Shown here: positions 25,352-36,352 of the stretch, one piece after another
Layout of the letters: every line of letters starts with the position of its first letter
Position numbering within the stretch: position 1 is the first letter of the stretch
Assembly (NCBI GenBank): GCA_002720475.1
Contig: PBIL01000005.1
Location: 491,925-555,924, forward strand
DNA length: 64,000 bases
Source of the DNA: Roseovarius sp.
GTDB taxonomy: Bacteria; Pseudomonadota; Alphaproteobacteria; Rhodobacterales; Rhodobacteraceae
Direction: 5' to 3'
Position numbers and translations under genes: made by a program
The notes under the pieces: generated by a model
What the model saw: only the letters and a program-made list of their open reading frames with translations
The model's database searches: none
Told to the model about the DNA's origin: nothing

Positions 25352-27769
25352 TCACCCCCGCATCCGCGCGCCTTCGGCATCGAGAAGCGGCTCGGTCAGG
25401 AGCCGCGCGGCGCGGCGCTCTCCGAGGATCTCGATCTCGGCCTCGAGCCCCGGCTGCGCGCGCTCGCGCGGGATGAGCGCCAGCGCGACCGACTTGCCCG
25501 CGTGGTGCGAATAGCCCCCCGAGGTGCAGAAGCCGCGCACCGCGCCGTCTATCCAGACGGGCTCATACCCGTTCACATCGGCGTCCAGGGCATCCACCTC
25601 GAAGGCCACCAGTTCGCGCGCGGCGCCTGCCGCGCGCTCGGCCTCGGCGGCCGCGCGGCCGATGAAATCGGCATTCTTCTTCCAGGCGATGAACCGGTCC
25701 ATGCCCGTTTCGCCCGGCGTGTAATCGGGCGAGAACTCGCGCAGCCAGGCACCGAAGAACCGGTCGAGCCGGAGCGACATCATCGCGCGCATGCCGAAGG
25801 GGCGCATCCCGTGGGTCTGCCCTTTGGTCCAGAGCGTGTCCCACAGCGCGCGCTGCGCCATCGGGTCGCAATAGATCTCGAACCCCAGATCGCCCGTGTA
25901 GCTCACGCGCTGGACCAGGCAATCGACCATGCCGATGGTGGCGCGGCGGACATCCATGAATTTCATGTCGGCCACCGCGTCGCGCGTGCAGGCGGCGAGC
26001 AACTCGCGCGCCTTCGGCCCCGCGATCTGGAAGCCGGTGAGCCGGTCGGAGATGTTCTCGACCCGGACACCTTCGGTCGCGTTCCTCTCGAACCAGCGCA
26101 TGTGGACGGCCTGCGCGCCGTAGGAGGCGGTGAGCTGGAATGTCTCGTCATTGAGGCAGGAGACGGTGAAATCGCCCCAGAGCCGCCCCTTGGGCGAGAG
26201 CATGGGCGTGAGTGCCAGCCGGCCCGGCTGCGGGATGCGGCCTGCCATGATCCGGTCGAGCCAGGCGCGGGCATTCTCGCCCGTGACCAGATACTTGCCG
26301 AAATTGTGGACCTCGTTGATGCCCACGGCCTCGCGCACGGCGCGGACCTCGCGCGCGGTGGCCTCCCAGGCGTTGGAGCGGCGGAAGGAGGGCGTCTCGT
26401 AGCGCGGCTCGTCTCCGGTTGCGAAGTAGTTGACCACCTCGAGCCCGTATTGCGCGCCCCAGACCGCGCCCATCGCATCGAAAATGTCATACATCGGTGT
26501 CTGGCGCAGCGGGCGCGCGGCGGGCAGTTCCTCGTTCGGGTAGGAGACGCTGAACCGCTTCTGATAGTTCTCGATGACTTTGGGCAGGGTATAGCCCGGC
26601 CCGATCCAGTCCCCGAAGCGCGCCACGTCCATCGCGGTGACATCGCGCTCGCATTCGCCCTCTACCATCCATTGCGCCAGCATGAGGCCCACGCCGCCGC
26701 CCTGGCTGAACCCCGCCATCACCCCGCAGGCCGACCAGTAGTTGCGCAGCCCCGGCACCGGACCCACCAGCGGGTTGCCGTCCGGGGCAAAGGTGAAGGG
26801 GCCGTGGATGACCGATTTGACTCCCGCGCGCGCCAGCGCCGGGAACCGCTTGTAGGCGAACTCGATGCTGTCCTCGATCTTGTCGAAATCGTCGGGCAGC
26901 AATTCATGCCCGAAAGTCCACGGCGTGCCATCGACCGCCCAGGGACGGCAGGGCTGTTCGTAAAAGCCGATGCAGAGCCCGCGCCCCTCCTGCCGCAGAT
27001 AGCTTTCGCCCGCCGGGTCCATGACATGGGGGTGCTCGCCGCCGCCGTCGATGATCGCGGCGATCTCCGGCACCTCGTCCGTCACCAGATACTGATGCTC
27101 CATCGGGTGCAGCGGCAGGTAGACGCCCGCCATCGCCCCCACCTCGCGCGCCCAGAGACCGGCGGCGTTGACGACATGCTCGGCATGGATCGTGCCCTTG
27201 TCCGTCACCACGTCCCATGTGCCATCGGGGCGCGGGTTGGTTTCCCTGACATGGCAATGCGTCTCGATCACGGCACCGCCCATGCGCGCCGCCCTGGCAT
27301 AGGCATGGGTGGTGCCCGACGGATCGAGATGCCCGTCCAATGGGTCGTAAAGCCCGCCGATGATGCCCTCGATATTGGTCACGGGGGCAAGGCGGGCGAT
27401 CTCCTCGGGGGTGACGATCTCGGTTTCCAGCCCCATGTAGCGATGCTTGGCGCGCTCGGCCAGAAGCATGTCGAAGCGGTCGCGGTTGTCGGCCAGCGTG
27501 ACGCCGCCCACATGGTGCAGGCCGCAGGACAGGCCGGTTATCTCTTCCAGTTCCTTGTAGAGGCGGATCGTATAGCCCTGGAGCGCGGCCATGTTGGTAT
27601 CGCCGTTGAGCGTGTGAAACCCCCCCGCCGCATGCCAGGTGGAGCCGGAGGTCAGCTCGGAGCGTTCCACCAGCATCACGTCGGACCAGCCCAACCGGGT
27701 CAGGTGATAGAGCACCGAGGCGCCGACGACGCCGCCGCCGATGACACAAACGCGCGTGGTGGTCTTCAT
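25352..27769 (-). CDS. FAD-dependent dimethylglycine/sarcosine dehydrogenase family, DAO-GcvT fusion
   Basis: An 805-residue enzyme of choline and betaine breakdown type, oxidatively removing methyl groups from N-methylated glycines and passing the C1 unit to folate. The N-terminal DAO domain has the FAD loop VIGGGVVGAS (residues about 8-17) and a GSTWHAAGG motif whose His is the usual covalent-FAD site. A FAO-type linker follows, and the second half is an aminomethyltransferase (GcvT) fold. The ATG at 27769 is preceded by GGGAGGACTCC. It stands alone, 128 bases after the next minus-strand gene. Exact substrate cannot be assigned: sarcosine, dimethylglycine or a related amine. Confidence 0.88.
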   Translation of the reverse strand: MKTTTRVCVIGGGVVGASVLYHLTRLGWSDVMLVERSELTSGSTWHAAGGFHTLNGDTNMAALQGYTIRLYKELEEITGLSCGLHHVGGVTLADNRDRFDMLLAERAKHRYMGLETEIVTPEEIARLAPVTNIEGIIGGLYDPLDGHLDPSGTTHAYARAARMGGAVIETHCHVRETNPRPDGTWDVVTDKGTIHAEHVVNAAGLWAREVGAMAGVYLPLHPMEHQYLVTDEVPEIAAIIDGGGEHPHVMDPAGESYLRQEGRGLCIGFYEQPCRPWAVDGTPWTFGHELLPDDFDKIEDSIEFAYKRFPALARAGVKSVIHGPFTFAPDGNPLVGPVPGLRNYWSACGVMAGFSQGGGVGLMLAQWMVEGECERDVTAMDVARFGDWIGPGYTLPKVIENYQKRFSVSYPNEELPAARPLRQTPMYDIFDAMGAVWGAQYGLEVVNYFATGDEPRYETPSFRRSNAWEATAREVRAVREAVGINEVHNFGKYLVTGENARAWLDRIMAGRIPQPGRLALTPMLSPKGRLWGDFTVSCLNDETFQLTASYGAQAVHMRWFERNATEGVRVENISDRLTGFQIAGPKARELLAACTRDAVADMKFMDVRRATIGMVDCLVQRVSYTGDLGFEIYCDPMAQRALWDTLWTKGQTHGMRPFGMRAMMSLRLDRFFGAWLREFSPDYTPGETGMDRFIAWKKNADFIGRAAAEAERAAGAARELVAFEVDALDADVNGYEPVWIDGAVRGFCTSGGYSHHAGKSVALALIPRERAQPGLEAEIEILGERRAARLLTEPLLDAEGARMRG

Positions 27770-27897
27770 GGAGTCCTCCCGAGGATCGTTTCGGCCAGAC
27801 TGGCCCCACGGCCGCAAGGCGCATGCCGGTTTGCGACAGGAGAGGTCGTTTTTCTTACCGGCGCGCCCGGCGGGTACGCGGCGCGACGCGCCCCGGC

Positions 27898-28176
27898 TCA
27901 GGTCCGGGGCGGCTTGCTCTCCCGCTGGCCGGTCTCGCTCGGGGTGGCGGTTTCCCTGGCGGCCTTGAACTTCCTGAGCCGGTCCATGAGCAGGGCACGC
28001 GCCTTGGCATTGGCGCGCCGCACGCGGAAGGCGGTGAGAAACGCCTCTTCGGCGGTCTGCGAGCTTTCGCCCAGAACCTTGGTGATGGCGTTCACCAGTT
28101 CTTCGTCGCCGGTCGCCTCGATCGCCTTGAGCACGTCGCGGGCGAGCTCGTCGGCCATGTCCTCGATCATGCCCAT
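27898..28176 (-). CDS. Small conserved helical protein of unknown function
   Basis: A 92-residue, highly charged, helix-rich protein with an Arg/Lys-rich central part (FRVRRANAKARALLMDRLRKFKAA in two halves) and a polar tail. No domain recognised. It starts nine bases after the alpha/beta hydrolase gene on the same strand, so the two are likely cotranscribed. The first of two close ATG codons (28176 and 28170) is listed; either could be used. Confidence 0.65.
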   Translation of the reverse strand: MGMIEDMADELARDVLKAIEATGDEELVNAITKVLGESSQTAEEAFLTAFRVRRANAKARALLMDRLRKFKAARETATPSETGQRESKPPRT

Positions 28177-28185
28177 CCGTTGCCC

Positions 28186-28839
28186 TCAGCGCGTGGATTC
28201 GGTCAGCCGGCGCTTCACATAGGCGGTGACCGTCTCGATCATCGTCTCCATATGTGGCTCGCGGAAGAAGTGATCGGCCCCCTCGATCTCTTCATGGGTG
28301 ATGGTGATGCCCTGCTGTTCCTGAAGCTTCGAGACAAGATGCGCGGTATCCGCGGGCGGGGCCACGCGATCGGCGGTGCCGTTGATGATGAGCCCCGAGG
28401 CCGGGCAGGGGGCGAGGAAGGAGAAATCATACATGTTGGCGGGGGGGGCCACCGAGATGAACCCCGTCACCTCGGGCCGCCGCATCAGCAGCTGCATCCC
28501 GATCCACGCGCCGAAGGAGAAGCCCGCCACCCAGCAATGCTTGGAATTGGCGTTCATGGATTGCAGGTAGTCGAGCGCGGCGGCGGCGTCCGAGAGCTCT
28601 CCCACGCCCTGATCGTATTCGCCCTGGCTGCGCCCGACGCCCCGGAAATTGAAGCGCAGCACGGTAAAGCCCATGTTGTAGAAGGCGTAATGGAGGTTGT
28701 AGACCACCTTGTTGTTCATCGTCCCGCCGAATTGCGGATGCGGGTGCAGGACGATGGCAATCGGCGCATCGCGGTCGCGCTGCGGATGGTAACGGCCTTC
28801 CAGTCGGCCCTCGGGGCCGGGAAAGATAACCTCGGGCAT
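28186..28839 (-). CDS. Alpha/beta hydrolase
   Basis: A 217-residue hydrolase of the short dienelactone/YfhR-like type. The early HPHPQFGGTMNN segment holds the oxyanion region. The nucleophile elbow is GFSFGA (Ser near residue 107), the acid Asp lies in GTADRVAPP, and the His in GADHFF. Active-site residues are therefore complete. The substrate is unknown. It is divergent from the IscR-like gene and leads a two-gene unit with the small downstream protein. Confidence 0.85.
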   Translation of the reverse strand: MPEVIFPGPEGRLEGRYHPQRDRDAPIAIVLHPHPQFGGTMNNKVVYNLHYAFYNMGFTVLRFNFRGVGRSQGEYDQGVGELSDAAAALDYLQSMNANSKHCWVAGFSFGAWIGMQLLMRRPEVTGFISVAPPANMYDFSFLAPCPASGLIINGTADRVAPPADTAHLVSKLQEQQGITITHEEIEGADHFFREPHMETMIETVTAYVKRRLTESTR

Positions 28840-28996
28840 GTGCTACTGTCCTTCCTGCGCGCGCGGGCGATGATGGTGACGCATTCGCTCTCGCATCCCT
28901 GGGCATGGTTCGGATAATGTCGGGGCCGGACCGGCTCGGATCGAGATAAGCCCTGTGCCGTCCAAGGTCAATCAGTGTCAGGAGGGGAAGGGGGCC

Positions 28997-29458
28997 ATGA
29001 AACTCAGCACCAAGGGGCGCTATGCGATGGTGGCGCTTGTCGATATCGCGCTCCAGCCCGAGGGCGACGTGGTGACGCTGAGCGAGGTGTCGCGGCGGCA
29101 GGACATCTCCTTGCCCTATCTCGAACAGCTCTTCGTCAAGCTGCGGCGCGCCGATCTCGTGGCCTCGGTGCGCGGGCCCGGCGGCGGCTATCGGCTGGCA
29201 CGGCCCGCCGCCGAGATCCGCGTGGCCGAGGTGCTGGCGGCGGTGGACGAGACGGTGGATGCGCTGCACAAGGGCGCGGGGGCCTCGGGCGGGGCGAGCG
29301 GCAGCCGCGCACAATCGCTTGCCAACCGGCTCTGGGAGGGGCTGAGCGCGCATGTCTATGTCTTTCTCCACCAGACCCGGCTGAGCGACGTGGCGCGCAA
29401 CGCGCTCGCGCCCTGCCCGGCGGTGCCGCATCTCTTCTCGCTGGTGGATGAAGAATAG
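28997..29458 (+). CDS. iscR: Rrf2 family transcriptional regulator (IscR-like)
   Basis: A 153-residue winged-helix regulator. The N-terminal MKLSTKGRYAM, helix-turn-helix LSEVSRRQDISLPYLEQLF and wing RGPGGGYRLARP are typical of IscR. The three clustered cysteines of the E. coli [2Fe-2S] site are absent; only one Cys remains, near the C-terminus (LAPCPAVP). Published work on Rhodobacter sphaeroides IscR describes an atypical one-cysteine cluster, and this protein fits that type. The ATG at 28997 follows GGAGGGGAAGG. No suf genes follow; the next gene is a short methyltransferase-like ORF. Confidence 0.82.
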   Translation: MKLSTKGRYAMVALVDIALQPEGDVVTLSEVSRRQDISLPYLEQLFVKLRRADLVASVRGPGGGYRLARPAAEIRVAEVLAAVDETVDALHKGAGASGGASGSRAQSLANRLWEGLSAHVYVFLHQTRLSDVARNALAPCPAVPHLFSLVDEE

Positions 29459-29512
29459 GCGGCAGCGCGCGACCTGCGCGGCCAGGGTGACATCGTTCGG
29501 AAAGGAAGCTCC

Positions 29513-30070
29513 GTGGCCAGTCTCAACCGCATCGTCATGCAGAAGGTCACGCGCCGCTGGTTCGAGGCGCTGGAGCCTGCAACCATGGATGCCGCCGAGA
29601 TCTCGGGCAAGTTCGGCCGCCGTTTCGCGTTTCGCAGCTATACCCGCTACCGCTATCCGCGCCACGACATCTGCAAGGGTCCGTTCACCGGCGCAAGCGG
29701 CGCGGTGGCGAAATACGACATCATCCTGGCAAACCAGGTCTGGGAGCATCTCGACCGGCCCTATGCCGCCACGCAGAACGTGCGCGCGATGCTGCGCGAG
29801 GGAGGGTGGTTCTGGCTGGCCGTGCCATTCTTCATCCCCTGGCACGGCGATCCGGTCGATTGCTCACGCTGGAGCGCGCGGGGGCTGAAGAACCTGCTGA
29901 TCGAGGCGGGATTTCCCGAGGCCAACATCACCGCCCGCCAATGGGGCAACCGCGCGGCGGCGCGCCGCAACCTGGAAACCGTCTGGCCGCCGGTATACGA
30001 CCCCGAGACCGACGACCTGACCGACGATCCGCAATTCCCGGTCTGCGCCTGGGCGCTGGCGCAGAAGTAG
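29513..30070 (+). CDS. Short methyltransferase-like protein, SAM motif I missing
   Basis: A 185-residue protein beginning at GTG 29513, with GGAAAGGAAG a few bases upstream. The middle reads [16 protein letters not shown], then [17 protein letters not shown], the post-motif pattern of Methyltransf_11 class I enzymes. The glycine-rich SAM-binding motif I that should lie near the N-terminus is not recognisable. Either the N-terminus has been lost or this is a degenerate family member. It is downstream of the IscR-like gene on the same strand, 54 bases apart. Activity is uncertain. Confidence 0.65.
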   Translation: MASLNRIVMQKVTRRWFEALEPATMDAAEISGKFGRRFAFRSYTRYRYPRHDICKGPFTGASGAVAKYDIILANQVWEHLDRPYAATQNVRAMLREGGWFWLAVPFFIPWHGDPVDCSRWSARGLKNLLIEAGFPEANITARQWGNRAAARRNLETVWPPVYDPETDDLTDDPQFPVCAWALAQK

Positions 30071-30132
30071 CGGCGCGCGCCGGGGGCCGACCATGCCCGG
30101 GCCTGTTCCGGGGACATCTCCGCCCGCGTGCC

Positions 30133-30200
30133 GTCATCCTCGGGCTCGACCCGAGGATCCCTGGCCGCGCGGAGATCCCCGCTTTCGCGGGGATGACGGG
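30133..30200. repeat. Intergenic palindromic repeats (REP-like), upstream of uvrA
   Basis: Two hairpin-forming units lie in tandem. The first has arms ATCCTCGGG/CCCGAGGAT with a short spacer (30136-30158). The second has arms ATCCCCGC/GCGGGGAT (about 30175-30194), and the whole is framed by GTCATC and GATGAC. They share sequence with the array downstream of uvrA at 33191-33367. Confidence 0.85.
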
Positions 30201-30238
30201 GAGGGGATGGCAACGCAGGCGTGCCGACAGCGCATCGT

Positions 30239-30253
30239 GTTCACCATTCGTTC
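30239..30253 (+). promoter_or_regulatory. LexA/SOS box of uvrA
   Basis: GTTC-ACCATTC-GTTC is an exact match to the alphaproteobacterial SOS operator GTTC-N7-GTTC. It lies 64 bases before the uvrA ATG, as expected for DNA-damage control of nucleotide excision repair. Confidence 0.85.
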
Positions 30254-30317
30254 ACATTTTCGGCTTGGACGACTCGCCGCTCTCCTCTATGTCATGCTGG
30301 GTGGCAAGGGGACGCTC

Positions 30318-33176
<2,859 letters not shown>

Positions 33177-33190
33177 GCTCCACGCCACCC

Positions 33191-33367
33191 GTCATCATCC
33201 GGTGTGAGCGGATGCGTGTCCGGTCTTGTCGTCATCCGGCTTGACCGGGTGATCCCTTTGACCAGAGATCCTCGGGTCAAGCCCGAGGATGAGGCGGGCA
33301 GGAGATCCCCGGGTCACACCCGAGGATGACGCGGGCGAAAGATCCTCGGGTCAGGCCCGAGGATGAC
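33191..33367. repeat. Array of intergenic palindromic repeats after uvrA
   Basis: At least four related units follow uvrA. Three carry a GATCC.CGGGTCA..CCCGAGGATGA pattern (33267-33292, 33304-33330, 33341-33367), and a variant lies at about 33231-33256. Each can fold into a strong hairpin. They may act as transcription terminators or as mobile-type repeats of the REP class. They end a few bases from the stop of the next minus-strand gene. Confidence 0.85.
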
Positions 33368-33371
33368 GGCG

Positions 33372-33584
33372 CTATTTTTTCATCGGGCAGGTGCTGAGCC
33401 CGAAGATGGAATAGAGCGGGCAGGAGGACATCAGACCCGTGACCAGCGGCACGATGCCGATGAGATAGAGCCAGCGATAGGCCCCGTCGCTGTCGAGGAA
33501 GAAACCGGCCAGCAGGGCAAGGCCGAGGAGGACGCGCAGCGCGCGGTCGATGGAGCCGACATTCTTGACATTCTTCTTGAGCAT
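33372..33584 (-). CDS. DUF2892 (YgaP-type) membrane protein
   Basis: A 70-residue inner-membrane protein: N-terminal KKNVKNVGSIDRALRVLLG followed by two transmembrane helices (about residues 16-34 and 38-56) and a C-terminal SCPLYSIFGLSTCP. This is the DUF2892 pattern, including the paired cysteines. In other proteins the domain is fused to rhodanese, which suggests sulfur-related chemistry, but no role is proven. It stands alone between the repeat array and a DnaJ-like gene. Confidence 0.85.
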   Translation of the reverse strand: MLKKNVKNVGSIDRALRVLLGLALLAGFFLDSDGAYRWLYLIGIVPLVTGLMSSCPLYSIFGLSTCPMKK

Positions 33585-33681
33585 GGGTTCGCCTTCCGAT
33601 GCGGGCAGGGCGACAGGCCCCGCTTCATGGCACCCTCATGGCACATCGGGACGCGCTGGTCGGTGATCCTGTCACCAAGGC

Positions 33682-34305
33682 TCACTTGAAATTGCGGCTG
33701 TCCTTGAGCTGGTCCCAGGCCCAGACAACCTGTTGCAGCTGTTCTTCCTGGCTTCGGTCGCCGCCGTTGATATCGGGATGCAGCACCTTGATCAGCGACT
33801 TGTAGGCCTTGCGCAGCTCGGCCTTGGTCCAGTCGTCCGTGGCTTCGAGGATTTCCAGCGCGCGCCGCTCGGTGGGGGGCAGCTTGCGCCCGCCGCCCTG
33901 CTTGCGGCCCGGGTTGCGGGTGGCGTTGTCACCCAGCACCTGGTGCGGATCCTCGATGCCGAGCCGCGCCCAGGCCCGCGCCTCCGGGTCGGTGAAACGG
34001 CGCGTCTCGCGCTCCCACACCTTGTCGCGCGACAGTTGCGCGTTCAGTTCCGCCTCGGTCGTGCCCTCGAAGAAGTTCCACTTGAGATTGTACTCACGCA
34101 CATGCGTCTGGCAGAACCAGAAATAATCGTCGAGCAGGTCGGGCGACTTGGGCGCGCGATAGAGACCTGCCTCGGTGCAGCCGGGATGTTCGCATGCCCG
34201 GGTCGAGGTTTCCGACGCCCCGGACATGCCGCGCCGCCCGCGCGGATTCTTGCGCTTGGCCGATGAGACCGACAGATCGAAACCGAAGGGATCAGGCTTG
34301 GACAT
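33682..34305 (-). CDS. DnaJ domain protein with C-terminal J domain
   Basis: A 207-residue protein. The N-terminal two thirds has Cys/His pairs (CEHPGC, FCQTHV) that may bind zinc. The C-terminal 60 residues are a J domain: RALEILEATDDWTKAELRKAYKSL (in parts) and the HPDING tripeptide near residue 182. It would stimulate an Hsp70. The J domain sits at the C-terminus rather than the N-terminus, which is common in this alphaproteobacterial family. The ATG at 34305 has GGAGAG upstream. Confidence 0.85.
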   Translation of the reverse strand: MSKPDPFGFDLSVSSAKRKNPRGRRGMSGASETSTRACEHPGCTEAGLYRAPKSPDLLDDYFWFCQTHVREYNLKWNFFEGTTEAELNAQLSRDKVWERETRRFTDPEARAWARLGIEDPHQVLGDNATRNPGRKQGGGRKLPPTERRALEILEATDDWTKAELRKAYKSLIKVLHPDINGGDRSQEEQLQQVVWAWDQLKDSRNFK

Positions 34306-34467
34306 GGGCAAAGCTCTCCGAGTCAGGGCGCAGAGTGTATGCCAAAACGCGCCGATGAGAAGGGGGGCGGGGCAAAAAATGCGTGACATTCTGGTAACGA
34401 AACCGGGCCTGCCCGTGCCGCGCGCCGTTCCGGGCGGCCCGGCTCCTGCCACGGTGCGGCAAGCGGT

Positions 34468-34809
34468 TCAACCGTCGCGCTGGTCCGGCAGAAGGCTGGT
34501 CGCCACGACTTCGGGGGCGAGGGTTTCCTCGGCCGCGGGCGCGGTCAGGGGCGCGGCATCGGGCGGCGGGGCGATCTCGCGCGTGAAGATCAGCACCGAG
34601 CGATAGACGGTGGTCGTCGCGGTCAGGCCCTGGCGCTCGTCGCTGGGCAGGATGTCGCTGCGCAGGTAGGACCAGCCGTCGCGCGCCATCTCGTTGAGCA
34701 CTTCCTCGATCCCGTGCGCGAAGCGGTCCTCCGGGGTCTTGACGCCGGGGGCCTTGCGCCCGCGCCGGGGCGCGGGCAGGACGCGATATTCGCGGCGCGG
34801 CGCGGTCAC
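34468..34809 (-). CDS. DUF4177-like conserved protein
   Basis: A 113-residue protein starting with GTG at 34809. The central part (RFAHGIEEVLNEMARDGWSYL, split here as two segments, and VYRSVLIFTRE) matches the DUF4177 pattern of small proteins with a GW-Y core. The C-terminal 35 residues are disordered and Pro/Ala-rich. Function unknown. It starts 13 bases after the infC stop on the same strand, so it is likely in the same transcript. Confidence 0.7.
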   Translation of the reverse strand: MTAPRREYRVLPAPRRGRKAPGVKTPEDRFAHGIEEVLNEMARDGWSYLRSDILPSDERQGLTATTTVYRSVLIFTREIAPPPDAAPLTAPAAEETLAPEVVATSLLPDQRDG

Positions 34810-34822
34810 GAGAGACGCGCGA

Positions 34823-35368
34823 TCATTTCGGGCCGGGGCCGATGATCATGATCATCTGGCGGCCCTCCATCTTCGGCATGTTCTCGACCCGGCCCACCTC
34901 CTTCACATCCTCGGCGATGCGTTCGAGCAGGTTCCGCCCGAGATCCTGGTGCGCCATCTCGCGGCCGCGAAAGCGCAGCGTGATCTTGACCTTGTCGCCC
35001 CCTTCGAGAAAGCGCATCACGTTGCGCATCTTGACCTGATAGTCGTGGGTGTCGGTGCCGGGGCGGAACTTGACTTCCTTGACCTCGATGATCTTCTGCT
35101 TCTTGCGGGCCTCGGATTCGCGCTTCTGCTGCTCGTACTTGAACTTGCCGAAATCCATGATCTTGCAGACCGGCGGCGTGGCACTGGGCGAGATTTCCAC
35201 GAGATCGAGCCCGGCTTCTTCCGCAAGGTCGAGCGCCCTTGCCGGTGTGACGACCCCGATATTCTCGCCGTCTGCGCCGATCAGGCGGATTTCGTCGGCG
35301 CGGATTCGCTCATTGATGCGGGGGCCGGTGTCGCGCGTGGGGGGCGCGTTGTGAGGTCTGCGGGCTAT
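34823..35368 (-). CDS. infC: Translation initiation factor IF-3, ATA start codon
   Basis: Prevents premature ribosome subunit joining and checks the start codon. The conserved protein extends upstream of any ATG, GTG or TTG in frame. The N-domain ([22 protein letters not shown], in parts, then [14 protein letters not shown]) reads cleanly from ATA at 35368, which has AAGGA eight bases upstream, giving 181 residues. This is the usual infC length. A start at GTG 35200 would remove the whole N-domain. Rare start codons are known in infC and allow autoregulation by IF-3. A CTG 30 bases further upstream (35398) is the only other candidate. Confidence 0.85.
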   Translation of the reverse strand: MARRPHNAPPTRDTGPRINERIRADEIRLIGADGENIGVVTPARALDLAEEAGLDLVEISPSATPPVCKIMDFGKFKYEQQKRESEARKKQKIIEVKEVKFRPGTDTHDYQVKMRNVMRFLEGGDKVKITLRFRGREMAHQDLGRNLLERIAEDVKEVGRVENMPKMEGRQMIMIIGPGPK

Positions 35369-35583
35369 GGCTTTTTTCCTTCGGTCGTTGATTTTCAGGG
35401 GTGAATTGGCGGTGCAAGGTAAACGCGGGGATCGCCGCTTTCAAGCGGCAAATCGGCCGGACCGCGCTGGTTGCGGGCTTTTTCCCCTTGCGGGCCGTTC
35501 TGTCACAATCCATCTCTATCACGAGGATGTGACGAGGGCGGCCGGTGCCGCGCGCACGCCGTAAAATCTTCAAGGAGTGAGCT

Positions 35584-36249
35584 ATGCGAAACCTGATCTG
35601 GATCGTTCTGGCCGTGGTCGTCCTGGCGGGCGGCTATCTGCTCTTCACCGGCAAATCGGTCAACGAGGTGGTCGAAAGCGTGACCGATGCGGCCTCGGAG
35701 ATCGAGGCCCCGGCGGCGCTCGAGGAGGCGGCGACGGCGGCGGGCGAGGCGGTCGAGGCCGCGACCGGAGCGGCAACCGAGGCGGCAGGAGCAGCGCAGG
35801 AGGCCGTCGAGTCGGCTGGCGAAGCGGCCGGTGAGGTTGCGACCGACACGGCGACCGCGGCCCAGGAGGCCGCCGAAGCCGCGAAAGAGGCCGTGACCGG
35901 CGCAGTCGAAGAGGCCGCCGAGACGGCGGGCGAGGCGGCGCAGAGCGCGACGCAAGCCGCGACCGGTGCGGCCGATGCCGCCAGCGATGCCGTGGATCAG
36001 GCAACCGGCAGCGAGGCCGCGCCGGAGGCCGAGACCCCGCCCGCAGCCGAAACCCAGACCGGGGCGCAGGCACCCGAGGCGCTGACCCTCGAGGGCTTCG
36101 ATCTTGACCAGGCGCGCAGCCTCATCGAGGGGGCGGGGCTTGGCCAGGTGCAGGAAACCATGCTGATCGAAGGGCTCCGCGCCGCGCAGGACAATCCCGA
36201 CCTGCTGCGCTCGGCCCTTGAGGCCGCGCGCGAGGCGCTCGGCTACTGA
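35584..36249 (+). CDS. Membrane-anchored Ala/Glu-rich amphipathic repeat protein
   Basis: A 221-residue protein. Residues 4-22 form one transmembrane helix or signal anchor (LIWIVLAVVVLAGGYLLF). Residues about 35-150 are an almost uninterrupted Ala/Glu/Thr/Gly low-complexity region with a repeated EAAxxA pattern, as in LEA or apolipoprotein-like amphipathic helices. A folded-looking C-terminal segment (about 165-221) starts LEGFDLDQARSLIE. AAGGAGTGAGCT precedes the ATG. No function assigned. It ends at a strong bidirectional hairpin. A periplasmic spacer or membrane-shaping role is only a guess. Confidence 0.65.
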   Translation: MRNLIWIVLAVVVLAGGYLLFTGKSVNEVVESVTDAASEIEAPAALEEAATAAGEAVEAATGAATEAAGAAQEAVESAGEAAGEVATDTATAAQEAAEAAKEAVTGAVEEAAETAGEAAQSATQAATGAADAASDAVDQATGSEAAPEAETPPAAETQTGAQAPEALTLEGFDLDQARSLIEGAGLGQVQETMLIEGLRAAQDNPDLLRSALEAAREALGY

Positions 36250-36275
36250 TCGGCCCCCCGCCTGACGAAAAGAAA

Positions 36276-36299
36276 CCGCGCAAGGCCATCCTTGCGCGG
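36276..36299. terminator. Bidirectional rho-independent terminator
   Basis: A perfect 10-bp stem (CCGCGCAAGG/CCTTGCGCGG) with a 4-base loop. On the minus strand it is followed by TTTCTTTT, so it best serves the fpr gene. It also lies 26 bases after the plus-strand stop at 36249. Confidence 0.8.
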
Positions 36300-36352
36300 C
36301 GTTCCGTTCTTCGCCCTCGGCGCATGCCGCAGAGGGGTGGAAACGGCCCTTG

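Larger units (their letters stand above)
30071..30317. other. uvrA upstream region
   Basis: A 247-base gap holding two palindromic repeat units (30133-30200), a LexA box (30239-30253) and the uvrA ribosome site AAGGGG. No additional gene is supported. Confidence 0.7.

Noticed and set aside
28955-28996. Longer start for the IscR-like gene
   Set aside because: The extra 14 residues cover the ribosome site GGAGGGG and are not part of the conserved N-terminus.
33191-33367. CRISPR reading of the palindromic array after uvrA
   Set aside because: Units are irregularly spaced, imperfect and each is a palindrome; there are no distinct equal-length spacers.
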